Positions 32,601 through 43,863 of a stretch of 64,000 nucleotides of DNA are shown here, piece by piece (within the stretch, counting starts at the first letter, position 1; every line of letters begins with the position of its first letter). The translations under genes and the position numbers were made by a program. Source of the DNA: Dryocosmus kuriphilus. Taxonomy: Eukaryota > Arthropoda > Insecta > Hymenoptera > Cynipidae. The DNA lies in NCBI GenBank assembly GCA_038277395.1, contig CM076194.1, forward strand, positions 131,597,230 to 131,661,229, read 5' to 3'. A model generated the notes under the pieces. That model did no database searches, had not been told where the DNA came from, and was given only the letters and a program-made list of their open reading frames with translations.

Positions 32601-33000
32601 CGCAAGCCGAAGCATGGGTCTAAAGGCCTACACGCCTTAGCCCCCACGAACAACGTCCCACTCGACCAACGGTTGTGGTTTTTATCCATAATAAATTCTT
32701 TCCAAAAAGGAAAATGCAAATGTCCCGCCAAAACGTGCAAGATAAGAAAAAATTATAATGAACAAAGCTGTTCGCCTTAAAAAGATCTACAAATTTTCTT
32801 TCCATTATTTTTTCGAAAAGACGCTTAGTTTTTGAGTTATTCGTGAAACATGTTATTTAATATAAAGATATCCACCTTTCAGCAAAATTATGCGAGATAA
32901 TAAAAATTATTAATAAGCAGAATTGTTCGCCTGGAAAGACCTACAAATTTGCTGAAAACCATTTTTTGATCCAGGACATAGTTTTTTGATGAAACGTATA
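29676..33000. repeat. Tandem array of four ~0.8-kb repeat units
   Basis: Units start at about 29676, 30478, 31237 and 32024 with CATTCTCATCTCA-TGAGAAAGGTATTAG, followed by GCGGATTTCATGAAATCTCG, CCCCTGAATCCGAAAAAA, a variable (GTCGTT)n-like tract, GAAGGACTAATTGGATTG, CTTTAAGGCGTGAAAAG, AACCAGCGGTTTTTGACCA, then AT-rich sequence with GATCTACAAATTT and a close of CATTCTCATCACGTTTCTC. Short ORFs made of Val/Asp runs come from the (GTCGTT)n tract and are not genes. The fourth unit is interrupted by a SINE. Copies in the opposite orientation lie at 56.4-58.45 kb and from 63.4 kb to the window end. Confidence 0.9.
32310..32663 (-). mobile_element. tRNA-headed SINE with 15-bp target duplication
   Basis: The insertion is flanked by GACCAACGGTTGTGG at 32295-32309 and 32664-32678. 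In minus-strand sense it begins with a tRNA-like region (box A-like GGGCTAAGGCG, box B GGTTCGATTCC near 32600), resembling a tRNA-Leu/Ser head. It then has an unrelated body, and ends in short CCATTCCAATTCCA repeats as a 3' tail. It sits inside the fourth 0.8-kb repeat unit, whose sequence resumes directly after it. Small ORFs on either strand are incidental. Confidence 0.85.
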
Positions 33001-33299
33001 ATAGTTTTTTTAATCAAGAAAAACATTATTAAAAAGTTAAAAATCTACTTTTCAGGAAAACTATGCGACGAACGAAAAAAAATGTTAAGAAGCAAACTTT
33101 TATCTCAAAAATATCTACAAATTTTCTATATACCACTTTTTGATACAACTATGTTGAGATGCGATATTGTCTCAGGAGAAAAAATATTCATCTCAAGAAA
33201 GGTCATACAAAATCTCGCTTCAGACGCATTTTTTCATAGATCTCATAGCTTTTGTTTAATTGATAAAAATTACTAAAGAATGAAAAAATTTTATTTTCG

Positions 33300-36200
33300 A
33301 GCTCAAAATGCAGCCAGAAATGTCACATTTGGACAAGTAACTTTATTTGATTGCGACCACACGCGAGGCTAAACGTAGATGACTCTAAAGCGATATTGAT
33401 CGTAGATAGCTGAAAGAGCTTTAACTAAAAACGGTCGAAAGATACCATGAGAAGGCATTTACTGGACAATAAGTTTCGATCTTTTTAATCATGCGAAGTA
33501 TGCTCATACGTACGGAAATATAGCGTGGTATGCTATAGCAGAACACCGAGCGCACTCAGCGCTAGGGCGTAGCGATGAATGTACTCTGAAGCGCGAAGCT
33601 AGCGAGTGACTGAATTTAGACGCGCGCCGAGTAGGTGACGCGACGTATTGCTCCATTCTGTACCTCGCGCGACTATCTACGCGCATTAGCGCTGTCGATC
33701 GCGCAATGAGAATTGTGATTACCTCGCTCGACTGAGTCGGGCTCGGATCTCTAACAGTATTTTTTTTATACCCTCGAAACTCACTGTAATTAATGAAGTC
33801 ATGTAGAATTGATCAGGGAAAACTCTCTAGACCTAAAAACTTTAATGTAAATTTTTGAAATAGCTCAAGCACTGTTCAACTGTATGAATCTTCAGATGAT
33901 AATTTAAATCTGAGACAAGGCATAATACTTGACTAAAATATTAATAAAGCCTGGGCGTAGTCATTTCCAATTGCTCCGCCTCACCTGGAAGCCTCTCTCG
34001 CGAAATCTCTCCTAACCGCGCTTCGAGAATCAATATAGAGAGCAACTACTGCATTACAAGTTTAGATCCTTGAAAAGAAAGTCAGTGAAGTGAAGGATTT
34101 ACGGTTGCGACTAACTACTAAGCGGTATAAAATTCATTTACTCTTTAGAAGTAGCAGCGCCGCGCCGACGCCTGTGATACGTTTAATCCTGTTAAGGAGA
34201 TGATTCATGAGACGTAATGTTAAGCTCGAGAAACTAGGTTGTACAAGTCGAATAAGACAGTGAATGCTACGAAGCACTACCATAGAGAGTAGAGATCTCT
34301 CATGTCACTCCGAGAATGCAGACTTATCGGATGTCTCTTTATAGTCTAGGACGTATTTCTATTATCCACATGCTCTCATCTGTAAAATTCAACGCGCCAA
34401 CCTTGAAACTTTCAACAGTTTTACCATCCAGAAGCTAAATGATAAGGAGGCTACTGTTAAAGTTATGTGACGTAATAGTATTGGAGAAACATTTGTCGAA
34501 TCTGAAGTTAGTACGTAACAATAATTCTGTTAATAATTATGATTTTGCAATAAAAATCATGTCCTTAAGCTGTAAACTACTGTAGTTACCTGGCAGGATT
34601 GAAAGTGGTATTATGTAAGTCAATAGACTGCAAAAATTTGTATTAAATAAGTACGATGTTGATACGTCTGCTGAAATGATATATGATGACTATCTAATCT
34701 AGCATTGTTAGCTGATATAACAAAATCAATAGCATATCTATAGAACTCGCTGAATGAGAATAGAGGTTAATACACAGTTCGCTAGATATCCGTGACTTCG
34801 ACTAAGTGAATGATGACAGATAGACAGTATGTCTGTAACATTTTTATTAAACTTCGGCTCAAGAAGATCTACGGACCGCATATGTTCAGTAATGTATGTA
34901 TTGACCATACGCCCTGATACCAGATTTTTGTATATGTTTGAAACTCTTAGATATCCCCAATTGCATATGCAAATAATCTCCTCTGCATGATAGTCAATGA
35001 ATGTTACGAGAGAATAAAGAAGAATGCATTGTTGAGACATTATAATTAAAGCCTCTTCCCTATATGATTCTCGTAGTTTTGGAAACCAAAAGATTCCTAT
35101 AAATGCACTCTCTTATGTTTAAAAAGGACTCCAATGAAAAATGGGGGATATCAATGTTCATCGAAGAATATTTTAAAATCAAGTATATTTTTCATGATTT
35201 ACTACGAATATATTATACCGCAAATCATTCCTTATCTTCCGATACACTACATCTATGTTATGCATTTCGTACATTTTATCATCGACGTTTTGCTACTACG
35301 TATCAAGTACTGTTCAGCTATCTCTCTTTTGAATCGATTTTGACATACTGAAAGGATTCCATTCAACATGAGTTTAATCTTCAATACAAAACATCAGATG
35401 TACAGACTGTATAATACGACATACTGCAGTTCCACGTGTACCTGGCCTATGATCCACTTTGCGTACATCAGTAACCTATAAGTTTCTAAATTATCTAGAA
35501 CCCATCAGCTAACTAGTACGCGATATTATATATTTCTTAACTAAGTGTCGTGCTGTGTTAATGACATCACATTACACATCTGTTATACATGTAGTACAGA
35601 GATCCTCTGAAGTAGTATATAATTCGCACCATGACACGTCATCAAGCGAATAAATATTGCTAGCTATTTCTAATTCACACTCGCCTACGACTGTGTCTAC
35701 TCTCATAGTTTCACGTAAATTGGTCGCTGAGAAAAAGAAAAAGCGCTGGTTTTTTTTTAATCAAGGTTTTTTGCTATAATTCACCTTATTGCGCGCCTAC
35801 GAGTTGCAGAAACTTATCTGATATCTAGCAAGTCACAATGTAATTCAATTTTTTCGCGAAAACTGTAGATTGAAAACAAAAAAAACTTTTCATTAAATAT
35901 TTTTGCTTTAATATGTAAAGCTCTAGAACTCCTGTTGTGGATAATTAATGGCCATTATAAACTATCGCATCATCACGGCAGAAGGTCGTATAATCGCCTT
36001 CCAGCAGACATCACAAACCTCTCATGAGTAGCCCCCAAAATATGAAACGACATTCCCAGAAAGCAGTTATAACTCCACCTTTGATAACTATTCTGCGGTC
36101 ACATCGTACCCCTCCTTTTTCCCCCACTATGTGCTGACGAGACACTACATTTCTCCAAGGACATCATTCCTATATTATACACAGAGAGTCTCTACCACCC

Positions 36201-39200
36201 AATGATCCCTGAGTGTTCATGTCTGACAGAGAGCTAACATTCTTCAAGCTCGCATAAATTCCATTTAATCTTTACATACCCACTTGTACAACTTTTCTAA
36301 GATTTCAAATTACGTTCGTCCAATTGTCTTAGTTACACACATAAAATCCAGGCCACGATACACTCACTCACTCCAAATTTCCTTCTTCTTATATCACCCT
36401 AGACCTCCGAAAAAAGTCTCAGTTCTCCTATACCAGATGCTGGAACGGTAAAGAAGGACCATTTTTACATACCAACCAGGGGCATTTGCACAGTAGTTCC
36501 GCAAGTACTGGCCAAAAGGACTGCTCACACAAATATGTTATCCTCGGCGAATATGGACTGAAATTTATATAGTGACACAAACCAACATATTGAAGTCATC
36601 AGAAGTTGCAAACGATATATACACTTTTTTCCTTATAAAACGTCACAGTTGAATCCTACACAGTACTCTGTGGTAAAGGAAACTAGTCATTAAGTATATC
36701 GCTTATTGTGTCTCAAAGTCCTATACGATGTCTACACATATATCTGTAGTGTGAGTCACATGTATTACAATTTTTCCTAGTTAATAATACTGGGATGATA
36801 GAAATCCGATTTAACTTGAAACGAATAATTCCTGTCCTTTAGACAATAAATCTAAGTCTGATACCTTTTCATTAATTATAGATTTTTTCCTCAAGTACTT
36901 ACGAGAGCTCCTCTAATTGTGTATATTACAAAAGGATTACTATCATTGTCAAAATTAATCTACGTCATCTAATTTCACGTATAATCGGTCGTTCAGGTTC
37001 TAAGTAACGAATCCTTTAAGTTGGTCCAAAAATTTTAATTAATTTTCAAAGGTATCTCAAATAATATTTAAATTATTATGCTGTTTTCATCTACTGAGCT
37101 AACAGTCAGATAGATCTCGTATCCAGCACCGACTCGCACTCGCCACATGCTGATACTAGCACGACCGCGCTCATTTATCGTTATACACCCTCGGTCGCTG
37201 ATCACTCGACGTCGACCATCGGAGCCCGAGAGATCTTATAGCGTCATGGCCTTTTTCCCGATATACGCCAAATCTTGTCACTATAGAATAAATAATTATA
37301 GCTATACATCACCACTATAACTACGATTTCTCTCCTCAATCTCGCAGAATTGTTTAATGTATCATACCCTCATCTGAGATCACAAGCAAGAGAGCTACTA
37401 ATTACTTCACTCTGTCAGGCAGCTCTCTCATATCCTACTCCCCTTATCCAAGAAAGTCATCCACTCTACCCCATTATAAATACAAAGCATTAGTACTACG
37501 ACCGTATTTAGCGCTAAGTACGCTAGATACTTCTTCACTTCTCACACAACATAGTACTCGCCTAGCACTCTGCCGCAGTAAATGTCCTCCTTCTGATGCT
37601 CTTATCCCCACAACATCTCCCTCTAACTCAACATGCCAGCGCCCTTCCACTATATAGTTCCCATCAACGAGATTAACACCTCACCGAAAACTCCGCTATA
37701 AGTGTTATAAAGTCACTTAGGAAGCACACACCTCTTGCCCCAACACGCAGACTATCACACTCACCTAGAGTCGATGAGCTTCGCCTGACTGAATACAACG
37801 CACACACTACCCAGCACATGAGTATCTACACTCACCAGTGGTTCTCTTCTTTATAGATCATCCCTTCCTCCTTATCTATCCTTGCACCCACCTACGACAC
37901 ACTCACCAATAATAAGACATCCAGCGCGCATATTTCACACATCTAACATCCTCCCGCTCTGTCCAGTATACTGACACATATATGTTTGTAATCCTTTTAA
38001 GGAGAAACAACTTCTACGTAGAGTGCTCTCAATAGTCCACCACTCTGTAATATCCGTCAGAATATCTCACTCTCGCCACTCTGCAAGGTCATCCGGATCA
38101 ATACACAACGCTCTCTCGATATGTACGACAAGATGAACTTACACAGTTTCACTACTATTCCTACCTCACTACTCTGCTCGAGACCACACTCTCTGCACTC
38201 TCAGTTATCAACACAAAAGTAACCATAAATCTAAATAATAATATGAAGATGTGTCACCCCTTTGTTTAGAGACCCGTACCATCACTAAAAACTCTGTTAA
38301 CCTCTCTCCTCTCCACTCTCAGATATAGGCTCAGTGTGATCTATATTCTTCTCACCGCTGAAATAGAGTGCACTCTTCTCTATTAACCTCACCTTGTGTA
38401 TCGCCAATGACACAGCTCTTTATCGTGTATCATAACATCCCAGACTGTCACAGTCACTACTAAGCTCTGACCACCATTCAGATTCCTGGTAAATAAATAT
38501 CTGTGATCCTCTGATACTCTCCTAAGATTTCTGTAAAAACCAGTGCTACGACCTCATCGCTGTCCACACTGCCAGATCCACACCTCACAATAGTCCCACA
38601 ATATGATCCAAGCACAGCAAGACTCAAATCCGATATGTGTCATATCTCACGTCCTGACCGCAACACCTCAGCTCTACACACCTTGCACATCCGTACCACA
38701 TACATCTACGTCGCAATACAGTAATGTAAACTCTTTCTTACGCGCTCCGCCCGCGCGAGCGCCTCCTATACGTTACTAATGCTCCAGATGCTGATATAGA
38801 GTCACAATACAACGCAACCAACAACTAGATCCTACTATCCTCTTGATTGTACTCTCCACACCCTCAACTCCACCACTACACTTACTCGCGCCTTAGTCAC
38901 GAAAGCCATCCTTACTCACCACCATCTGAAAAAAGAATACTAAGATAGACACTTATATATACCATTAAACGTAAATATACAAAGACTAGACACTATCTAT
39001 ACAAACTCGATCTAAGATCCCCGTCACAACTAGATAAAAGATCAGTCATCCAATCTATCCAACTAGAGATAATTCCTACTATATTACACTTCACTCACAC
39101 CTCAAAGTACCTCTACCAAATGACTATCTCACACTCCTAAGTCTCTCACATAACATCTCAACCACCACACTCACACCCCCAAATATCACTGACACACAAT

Positions 39201-41150
39201 CCTTCCACGTTTAAGACTCAGTGATCATCCAAGAGAACCATACCAATGCGCCGACTTACAGTATCACTGACTGAATATCGTTAACTAATTTTTTTGCCAC
39301 ATCACATAGCGCCTCCGCCTCACGTTGTCTCACTCTAAGCATTGTAATCCCTCAACAAACACACCACACAAAACCCTTCAACAACAAAATAACAAAAAAA
39401 AAAAAATAAAACAAACCCCAACCCCCCCCTACAACACAAATCCAAAGGCCTCCTACCTTACCCCGACACATCTGTATCATAAACACAGAATAGTCCCAAA
39501 TAATACTCCCAAGATCCCACACCGACTCACTGTCATACTAGTCTCCTCAAGTCAACTCGTCTATCCCCTCGACTCCTATAAGAGAAACAGGATGCACACT
39601 CATCAATGTATACTGTTAATCTCACATTGAGTAATATGTGGATGTGTATCTATTGTGCCTCATAGTGTTATCTATCTATATATCGCGTTTATAGTTACTA
39701 CACGACACTCACAATGTACCTCTATATACCACCCTGTTAGTATTTACACAAACGTCAACTACCCTATCTATCTAGTTCACCATGCATCAGACATTGTTCA
39801 TCCTCGTGTAGTGACCCTCTACGCATTGTGTTAGTGTGATTGTTGTACATCCATCTTCGTAGATGTCTGTGCTCACCAAATGTAAGCACATAGTATGGAC
39901 TAAAGTCGCCTGCTCGCAGTAAGTGAATCACTCACTATAACATCCACCTTGATATGTAGTATAACTCATACCTGTCATATATCGTTATCCTTCTGTAGAG
40001 TATGTATGATAGTCGCAATGAGAGGTATATCTAAAACACATCATCTGTGGTGAGTAGAAAGGAGCCTTATCCATCCTCCCTCCCTCGTACGTGAACTTCA
40101 CTACTTTTGAACGCTCGCAGAACTCTACTCACTCTTGTAACACTCCAACTCTGTCACACAACCCAGTGATGTGATGTGGTACTGAAAGCTATTCCATCGC
40201 GCCACTACCAGCCTCTTCGGCTAGCGAGGATATCCATAAGTAGTCGAACACTGAGCCGCTCAGAAGACTCTGTCTCATCGCCAATATTACATCGCGAGAG
40301 TCATCCTCCCGCATTACATATAATACTACACCTCACTCACACCGCGCCCCCACTACGCTCTCTATCTCCCAATATATACTATCCCCGCCAGTGAGCCATA
40401 AACCACCACACCACTTTGATAGTAAGTCTATCTTCTCGCCTCGGCTCGCACTCAGTCCCTCTCTCATGAGCACTAGCTCTCTACTCTAGAGAGCATCCCC
40501 CATCAGCACCAGTCATACGATGAGTGTCACGCACCCCGGCTACTATAGTGGTTTCATAATTCAGTTCCCATAGTGAGATGTACTACTCTTCGAATTCTGA
40601 ATAAGACCTACGTGAGATATAAAAGATGTTCCAATAACCACACTATCTATACCTCCTTGTAACTCGTCCGCAGGCGATATGATCATAGTCTCATAACGTA
40701 ATGATCCAATCATACACCAACCTCTCACACGTACTCACATACATCTCTATTAAAACTCTCTACATCGTATACACCTATCTCCTACTCGTCGACCAAGTCA
40801 TACATCTCATATGCACCACTCCACGCACACACCTACGCTCACCGCCGCGCGGAAATCACAGACCCGGTTACAGACCTCTGCCCACAGGCTCAGATTGTCG
40901 CCTCCTCACCTCACCCCTCACACTCACGCGAGCAGCTCACCCCAAGCCCACAACCCTCACCACCCCCTCTCATCCTTCTCTTACAAAGCGCTTTACCGTA
41001 GCTGCGAGACATACACAGCTACTTCAGCTCAATCTCACACCACTTCTAAAAGGATCCCCCTCTCTCGTCGCGATTTGATAACTCTCGTCCACTACGTAAT
41101 TTCTACAGTTTTCGATCGTTAAGCGCGATACGTATGATGTCCTAACGTTT
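33300..41150. other. Aberrant-composition block, probably low-quality sequence
   Basis: From about 33.3 kb the sequence stops matching the repeat families around it. From about 36 kb to 41.1 kb the plus strand is rich in C and poor in G, dominated by ACTC/CTCAC/CACAC-like words, with no coding signal, no repeat structure and no recognisable element. The short frames in it (for example 39325-39630 and 40701-41078) are low-complexity. At 41.15-42.2 kb the sequence gradually becomes recognisable as an indel-rich version of 58.9-59.8 kb. This gradient suggests uncorrected long-read sequence rather than biology. I annotate no gene here. Confidence 0.65.
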
Positions 41151-41169
41151 ATTAATATATTCTTTCCAC

Positions 41170-42220
41170 TCTCGGTTACGCCGAATTCTTTTAATTTACT
41201 TTGTCGGACAGTTGTGCATTCGCGTCTAATCTCTGATAATATTAGCCCAGGATCAAGTTAAAATGAATCGTTTGCTACATCGTTTAACCCTCTCTTAATT
41301 CCCCCAATTATACACTAACAATACTGTTCTTATCACGTATTCGACATAGTATACTAAATACTCATATCCGTCTTCCTGAATGGAATGAACTTGGCGTTTC
41401 CCTATACGGTATCAACTTTGAAAGAAAATAATGATTCTTGTACTCTCCGTAGTAGCTTTAGGGGTTAGAGCACCAGACCGCAATCTGTTGACCTGGGTTC
41501 GATTACCAGCGGAGCTTGAGAGTCATTTTTTCTTTCACAGTATTAATTATTATAATTTGTCTGAGAATGTGGTGATTGTTTACTTTGTATGGATTTAATG
41601 GTTTTTCAAAACCGTTTTTGATGGATAAGATCATAATAACTGTCTAGTGGCGGGATTTGCCTTAAGGCAAAGTAGGCCCGGCCTAGGGCGGCGAGATGTT
41701 TTGGGGCGGCAATTCCTGACAAAAATTCACTGAAAAAAAATATCTACTATGCACACGATCGCTCGCCGCACTGCACCGCATCGTAATAACAATCATCTTA
41801 ATTATAAAATCACTTTCGTGCATTTTGTGACATTAATTTTAAGTAGTCAGAATATTTAAAGAGCTATAGAGAATAATCGCTTCCTGGGTGTCAGCATTCT
41901 ATCTTTTGTTTCCCAAGGCATTGAAGAGAAGGACATGCGATCTCCCAATTCGAGTATGACTGCTATGAACTCATCTATCAGTATTTTGAGAAAGCTGTTC
42001 TTGAGTAGTCAAGAGTAGTGTTATGTTATTTCCGAATTATCTTGGATTCCATTATTTTTTTGATTCTCAAATAACGCGAGGTCAGCGTCTTACTAACTTT
42101 ATTGATTTTTCAATGCAAGTAAGTTATGTTTTAATTAATTCATTAAGCAAATCGCATTAGTATCACGTTGTAGTATCACCATTTATTTGCATATCTAATT
42201 AAGTTTTTTGTTGGAAAAAA
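41170..42220 (+). repeat. Noisy partial duplicate of 58.87-59.8 kb (tRNA-like repeat plus hAT 5' end)
   Basis: The order AATATTAGCCCAG, TCATATCCGT, ACTCTCCGTAG..., GGATTTAATGGTTTT, CTAGTGGCGGGATTTGCC, CCTAGGGCGGCGAG and onward to TAATTAAGTTTTTTGTTGG matches 58870-59797 in sequence and order, including the junction where the hAT element starts. Differences are dominated by one-base insertions and deletions, heavy at the left end and fewer toward 42.2 kb. Because the hAT insertion junction is shared, this is a duplicate (or allelic copy) of that locus and not an independent insertion. Confidence 0.8.
41444..41514 (+). repeat. tRNA-like sequence, noisy copy
   Basis: CTCCGTAG then an inserted segment, TTTAGGGGTTAGAGC, an anticodon-arm-like CCAGACCGCAATCTG, and GGGTTCGATTACCAGC, CGGAG. 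It is the same sequence as at 59049-59115 but with insertions and a lost base in the anticodon loop, so it cannot fold as a tRNA. Confidence 0.6.
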
Positions 42221-42299
42221 AGTAGGAAAACAAGCCTGTATTGACCGCGAAATAAAGAACATCGATATAAAAGCAAACTAAAATCCAAAAAAAATAAAA

Positions 42300-42536
42300 A
42301 GAAATGAAAGAGAAAGGATTCATGGGATTTAAATTTAAATGTAATCAATTATACAATCAAAACAAACATTTAATTTATCTAAGTCAGTTTTTAAATTTAT
42401 AGATAACTCCTTTTGTTTTTTAATATAAATCATTTCCATGAATTCTCTCTTACTCCTATCATGCTGCATATTCATCAGTATGTCTAGCAAGAACACTGCG
42501 ATAAGAACGCTTCAAACGTAAATCACTCTTATATTC
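42300..42536 (-). pseudogene. PLE-2 C-terminal GIY-YIG remainder
   Basis: The minus-strand reading from 42536 gives EYKSDLRLKRSYRSVLARHT, DEYAA and, after a frame break, a tail ending in NVCFDCIIDYI. It continues the Penelope GIY-YIG region whose upstream part ends at 51910 on the other side of gypsy-C. The two parts were one reading frame before insertion. Confidence 0.8.
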
Positions 42537-42858
42537 TGTAGAGCATGGGATCTCACCGGGGAAGGGAGAGGATGTGGACGCCAAGAATCGGGAGAAGACA
42601 CAATAAAAGGCAGAGTTATAATAAAAGAAATATATATATATCAACTTACAAACGACTAGCAGAAGAACCACCGAGAGACCAGGCGAGACTAAGACTGACT
42701 ACTCACGACTGACGGTACTGAGTGGAGACTAAAATACGACTGACTGCCCGAGCGACGCGAGCCGCCGCCAGCCACACGCACGGGATCCCTCGTGGATTCC
42801 CGGGCGGGTTCGGCGCAAGGTCCCGTCGCTCGGCCAGCCATGTAACATTTCTGTTACA
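42537..42858 (-). repeat. 3' LTR of gypsy-C
   Basis: In minus-strand sense it begins TGTAACAGAAATGTTACATGG (first and last parts of this can form a small hairpin) and ends CCCATGCTCTACA, giving TG...CA termini. It is 322 bp. It is identical to the 5' LTR except for one A in the A run near 42633. GC-rich U3 and AT-rich R/U5-like parts are evident. Confidence 0.95.
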
Positions 42859-42875
42859 ACCCCCCCCCCCCCTCT
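42859..42875 (-). promoter_or_regulatory. Polypurine tract of gypsy-C
   Basis: In minus-strand sense a run of A, G, A and about fourteen G directly precedes the TGTAACAG start of the 3' LTR, the position and composition of the plus-strand primer. An almost pure G run is unusual and will be error-prone in base calling. Confidence 0.8.
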
Positions 42876-43332
42876 AATGGGGTTCGGGTTTATCCCCCGT
42901 ATTCCCGACCCCCCCCCCCCCGAATTTAAAAATAAAACGGCAGGTCCTCCTCTTCCTCCTTAGCTCCCTCTTATATTCCTCCCACTCCTTCGTTGATTGT
43001 TCCCTTGCCCTTCTCCACTCCTCTTCTGCTCTCTTGGCCTCTTCCTTCCTTCTTCCCTCCTCCTCTTCTGCCCTCTTGGCCTCTTCCTTCCTTCTTTCCT
43101 CCTCCTCTTCTTCTTCCTTTTTCCTCTTTTCTATTACCTTTCTTCGACTTTCTTCCCTTTCCCACTCGATCTTCTCTTCCCTTTCCTTTTCCTCTCTCCT
43201 TACTTCTTCCCTTATTTTTTCCGCTCTTTCATCGAACTCCCTCTTGACCTCGAGGCAGTGTCGGCGGGACCTCTCCTCGAACTCAAGGGTGAGTTCGAAC
43301 AACCTCTCCCTCAACCCCTCCACCCTGTCCAT
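42874..43332 (-). CDS. Accessory ORF of gypsy-C: highly charged coiled-coil protein
   Basis: I recognise no family. The 152-residue frame starts MDRVEGLRERLFELTLEFEE and is dominated by Glu, Arg and Lys to about residue 130, a pattern of a long single alpha helix or coiled coil. It includes a direct repeat of KEEAKRAEEE. The C-terminus turns Gly-rich where the frame crosses a poly-C run (42908-42921), so the last residues are uncertain. It overlaps the zinc-finger ORF (43705-43283) by 50 bases in another frame, so the two may be one protein joined by a frameshift or a sequencing error. Its place between integrase and the polypurine tract is that of env in related elements. Confidence 0.55.
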   Translation of the reverse strand: MDRVEGLRERLFELTLEFEERSRRHCLEVKREFDERAEKIREEVRREEKEREEKIEWEREESRRKVIEKRKKEEEEEEERRKEEAKRAEEEEGRRKEEAKRAEEEWRRAREQSTKEWEEYKRELRRKRRTCRFIFKFGGGGVGNTGDKPEPH

Positions 43333-43705
43333 CCTCTCCTCCGCCGTCCCCTCCCATTCCTCCTCCCCAGAATCCTACTGGAGGTGAGTTTGGCGTCGAC
43401 GGCGGTGTTGGTGGTGCTGGAGGTGTGGGTGGCAGCGTCGGCTGTGCTGGTGGTGCTGTTGGTGTGGGTGGTGGTGGAGGCGGTGTTGGTGGTGGTGGAG
43501 GCGGTGTTGGTGGTGGTGGAGGCGGTGTTGGTGGTGTGGGTGGCGCTCCCAGCATCTGTCGGACGTGACGGTGGGGATGATATGGGATGTCTCCCTCCGC
43601 CACGCCCGACCTCCTCAACTTGAGCCACTTTAACGCCCGGCATCTGCTGGCGTGAGCTGTCAGGGTTTCCCCCGACAGCTCAGTTTGGCAGAAGTGGCAC
43701 CTCAT
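43283..43705 (-). CDS. Accessory ORF of gypsy-C: C2HC finger with proline-rich repeats
   Basis: The 140-residue frame starts MRCHFCQTELSGETLTAHAS and has Cys3, Cys6, His18 and Cys22, spacing C-x2-C-x11-H-x3-C, which suggests one zinc-binding finger. It is followed by a basic segment (KWLKLRRS), a Pro/Thr-rich stretch at residues about 55-110 made by 21-bp minisatellite repeats (plus strand about 43455-43545) and a Gly-rich tail. Nine bases upstream of the ATG is an apparent splice acceptor (TTTTATTTCCAG), with a matching donor CAG-GTAAGAG at 43850, defining a 135-base candidate intron (43715-43849). The finger spacing is identical to that of the neighbouring ORF at 44223-43864. Function is unknown; nucleic-acid or protein binding is a guess. 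Confidence 0.6.
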   Translation of the reverse strand: MRCHFCQTELSGETLTAHASRCRALKWLKLRRSGVAEGDIPYHPHRHVRQMLGAPPTPPTPPPPPPTPPPPPPTPPPPPPTPTAPPAQPTLPPTPPAPPTPPSTPNSPPVGFWGGGMGGDGGGEDGQGGGVEGEVVRTHP

Positions 43706-43863
43706 CCTGTTAACCTGGAAATAAAATTACACAGTTGTTTTCCGTCCTGGAGTCTTTAGTTTTGGAGTCTGTCCGATTTGCATATCGCATCTCCCCCGCC
43801 TTTTTGCCATTCAACAATAAAAAAGAAAAAACTTAAAATTTCCTCTTACCTGGTTATACAATT

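Noticed and set aside
32556..32780. Small ORFs across the SINE at 32.3-32.7 kb
   Set aside because: They cross the SINE boundary and its target duplication, so they are chance frames.
40850..41050. Idea that the C-rich, G-poor block is a telomere-like or R-loop-forming region
   Set aside because: No repeating unit is present and its border is a noisy version of a known sequence, which fits read errors better.
39325..41122. ORFs of 100-125 residues in the C-rich block
   Set aside because: Thr/Pro/Ser/His-rich low-complexity products of a skewed sequence that is probably erroneous.
42993..43623. Large plus-strand ORFs opposite the gypsy-C accessory genes (Leu/Phe/Ser/Val-rich)
   Set aside because: Antisense shadows of Glu/Lys- and Pro-rich minus-strand coding sequence.
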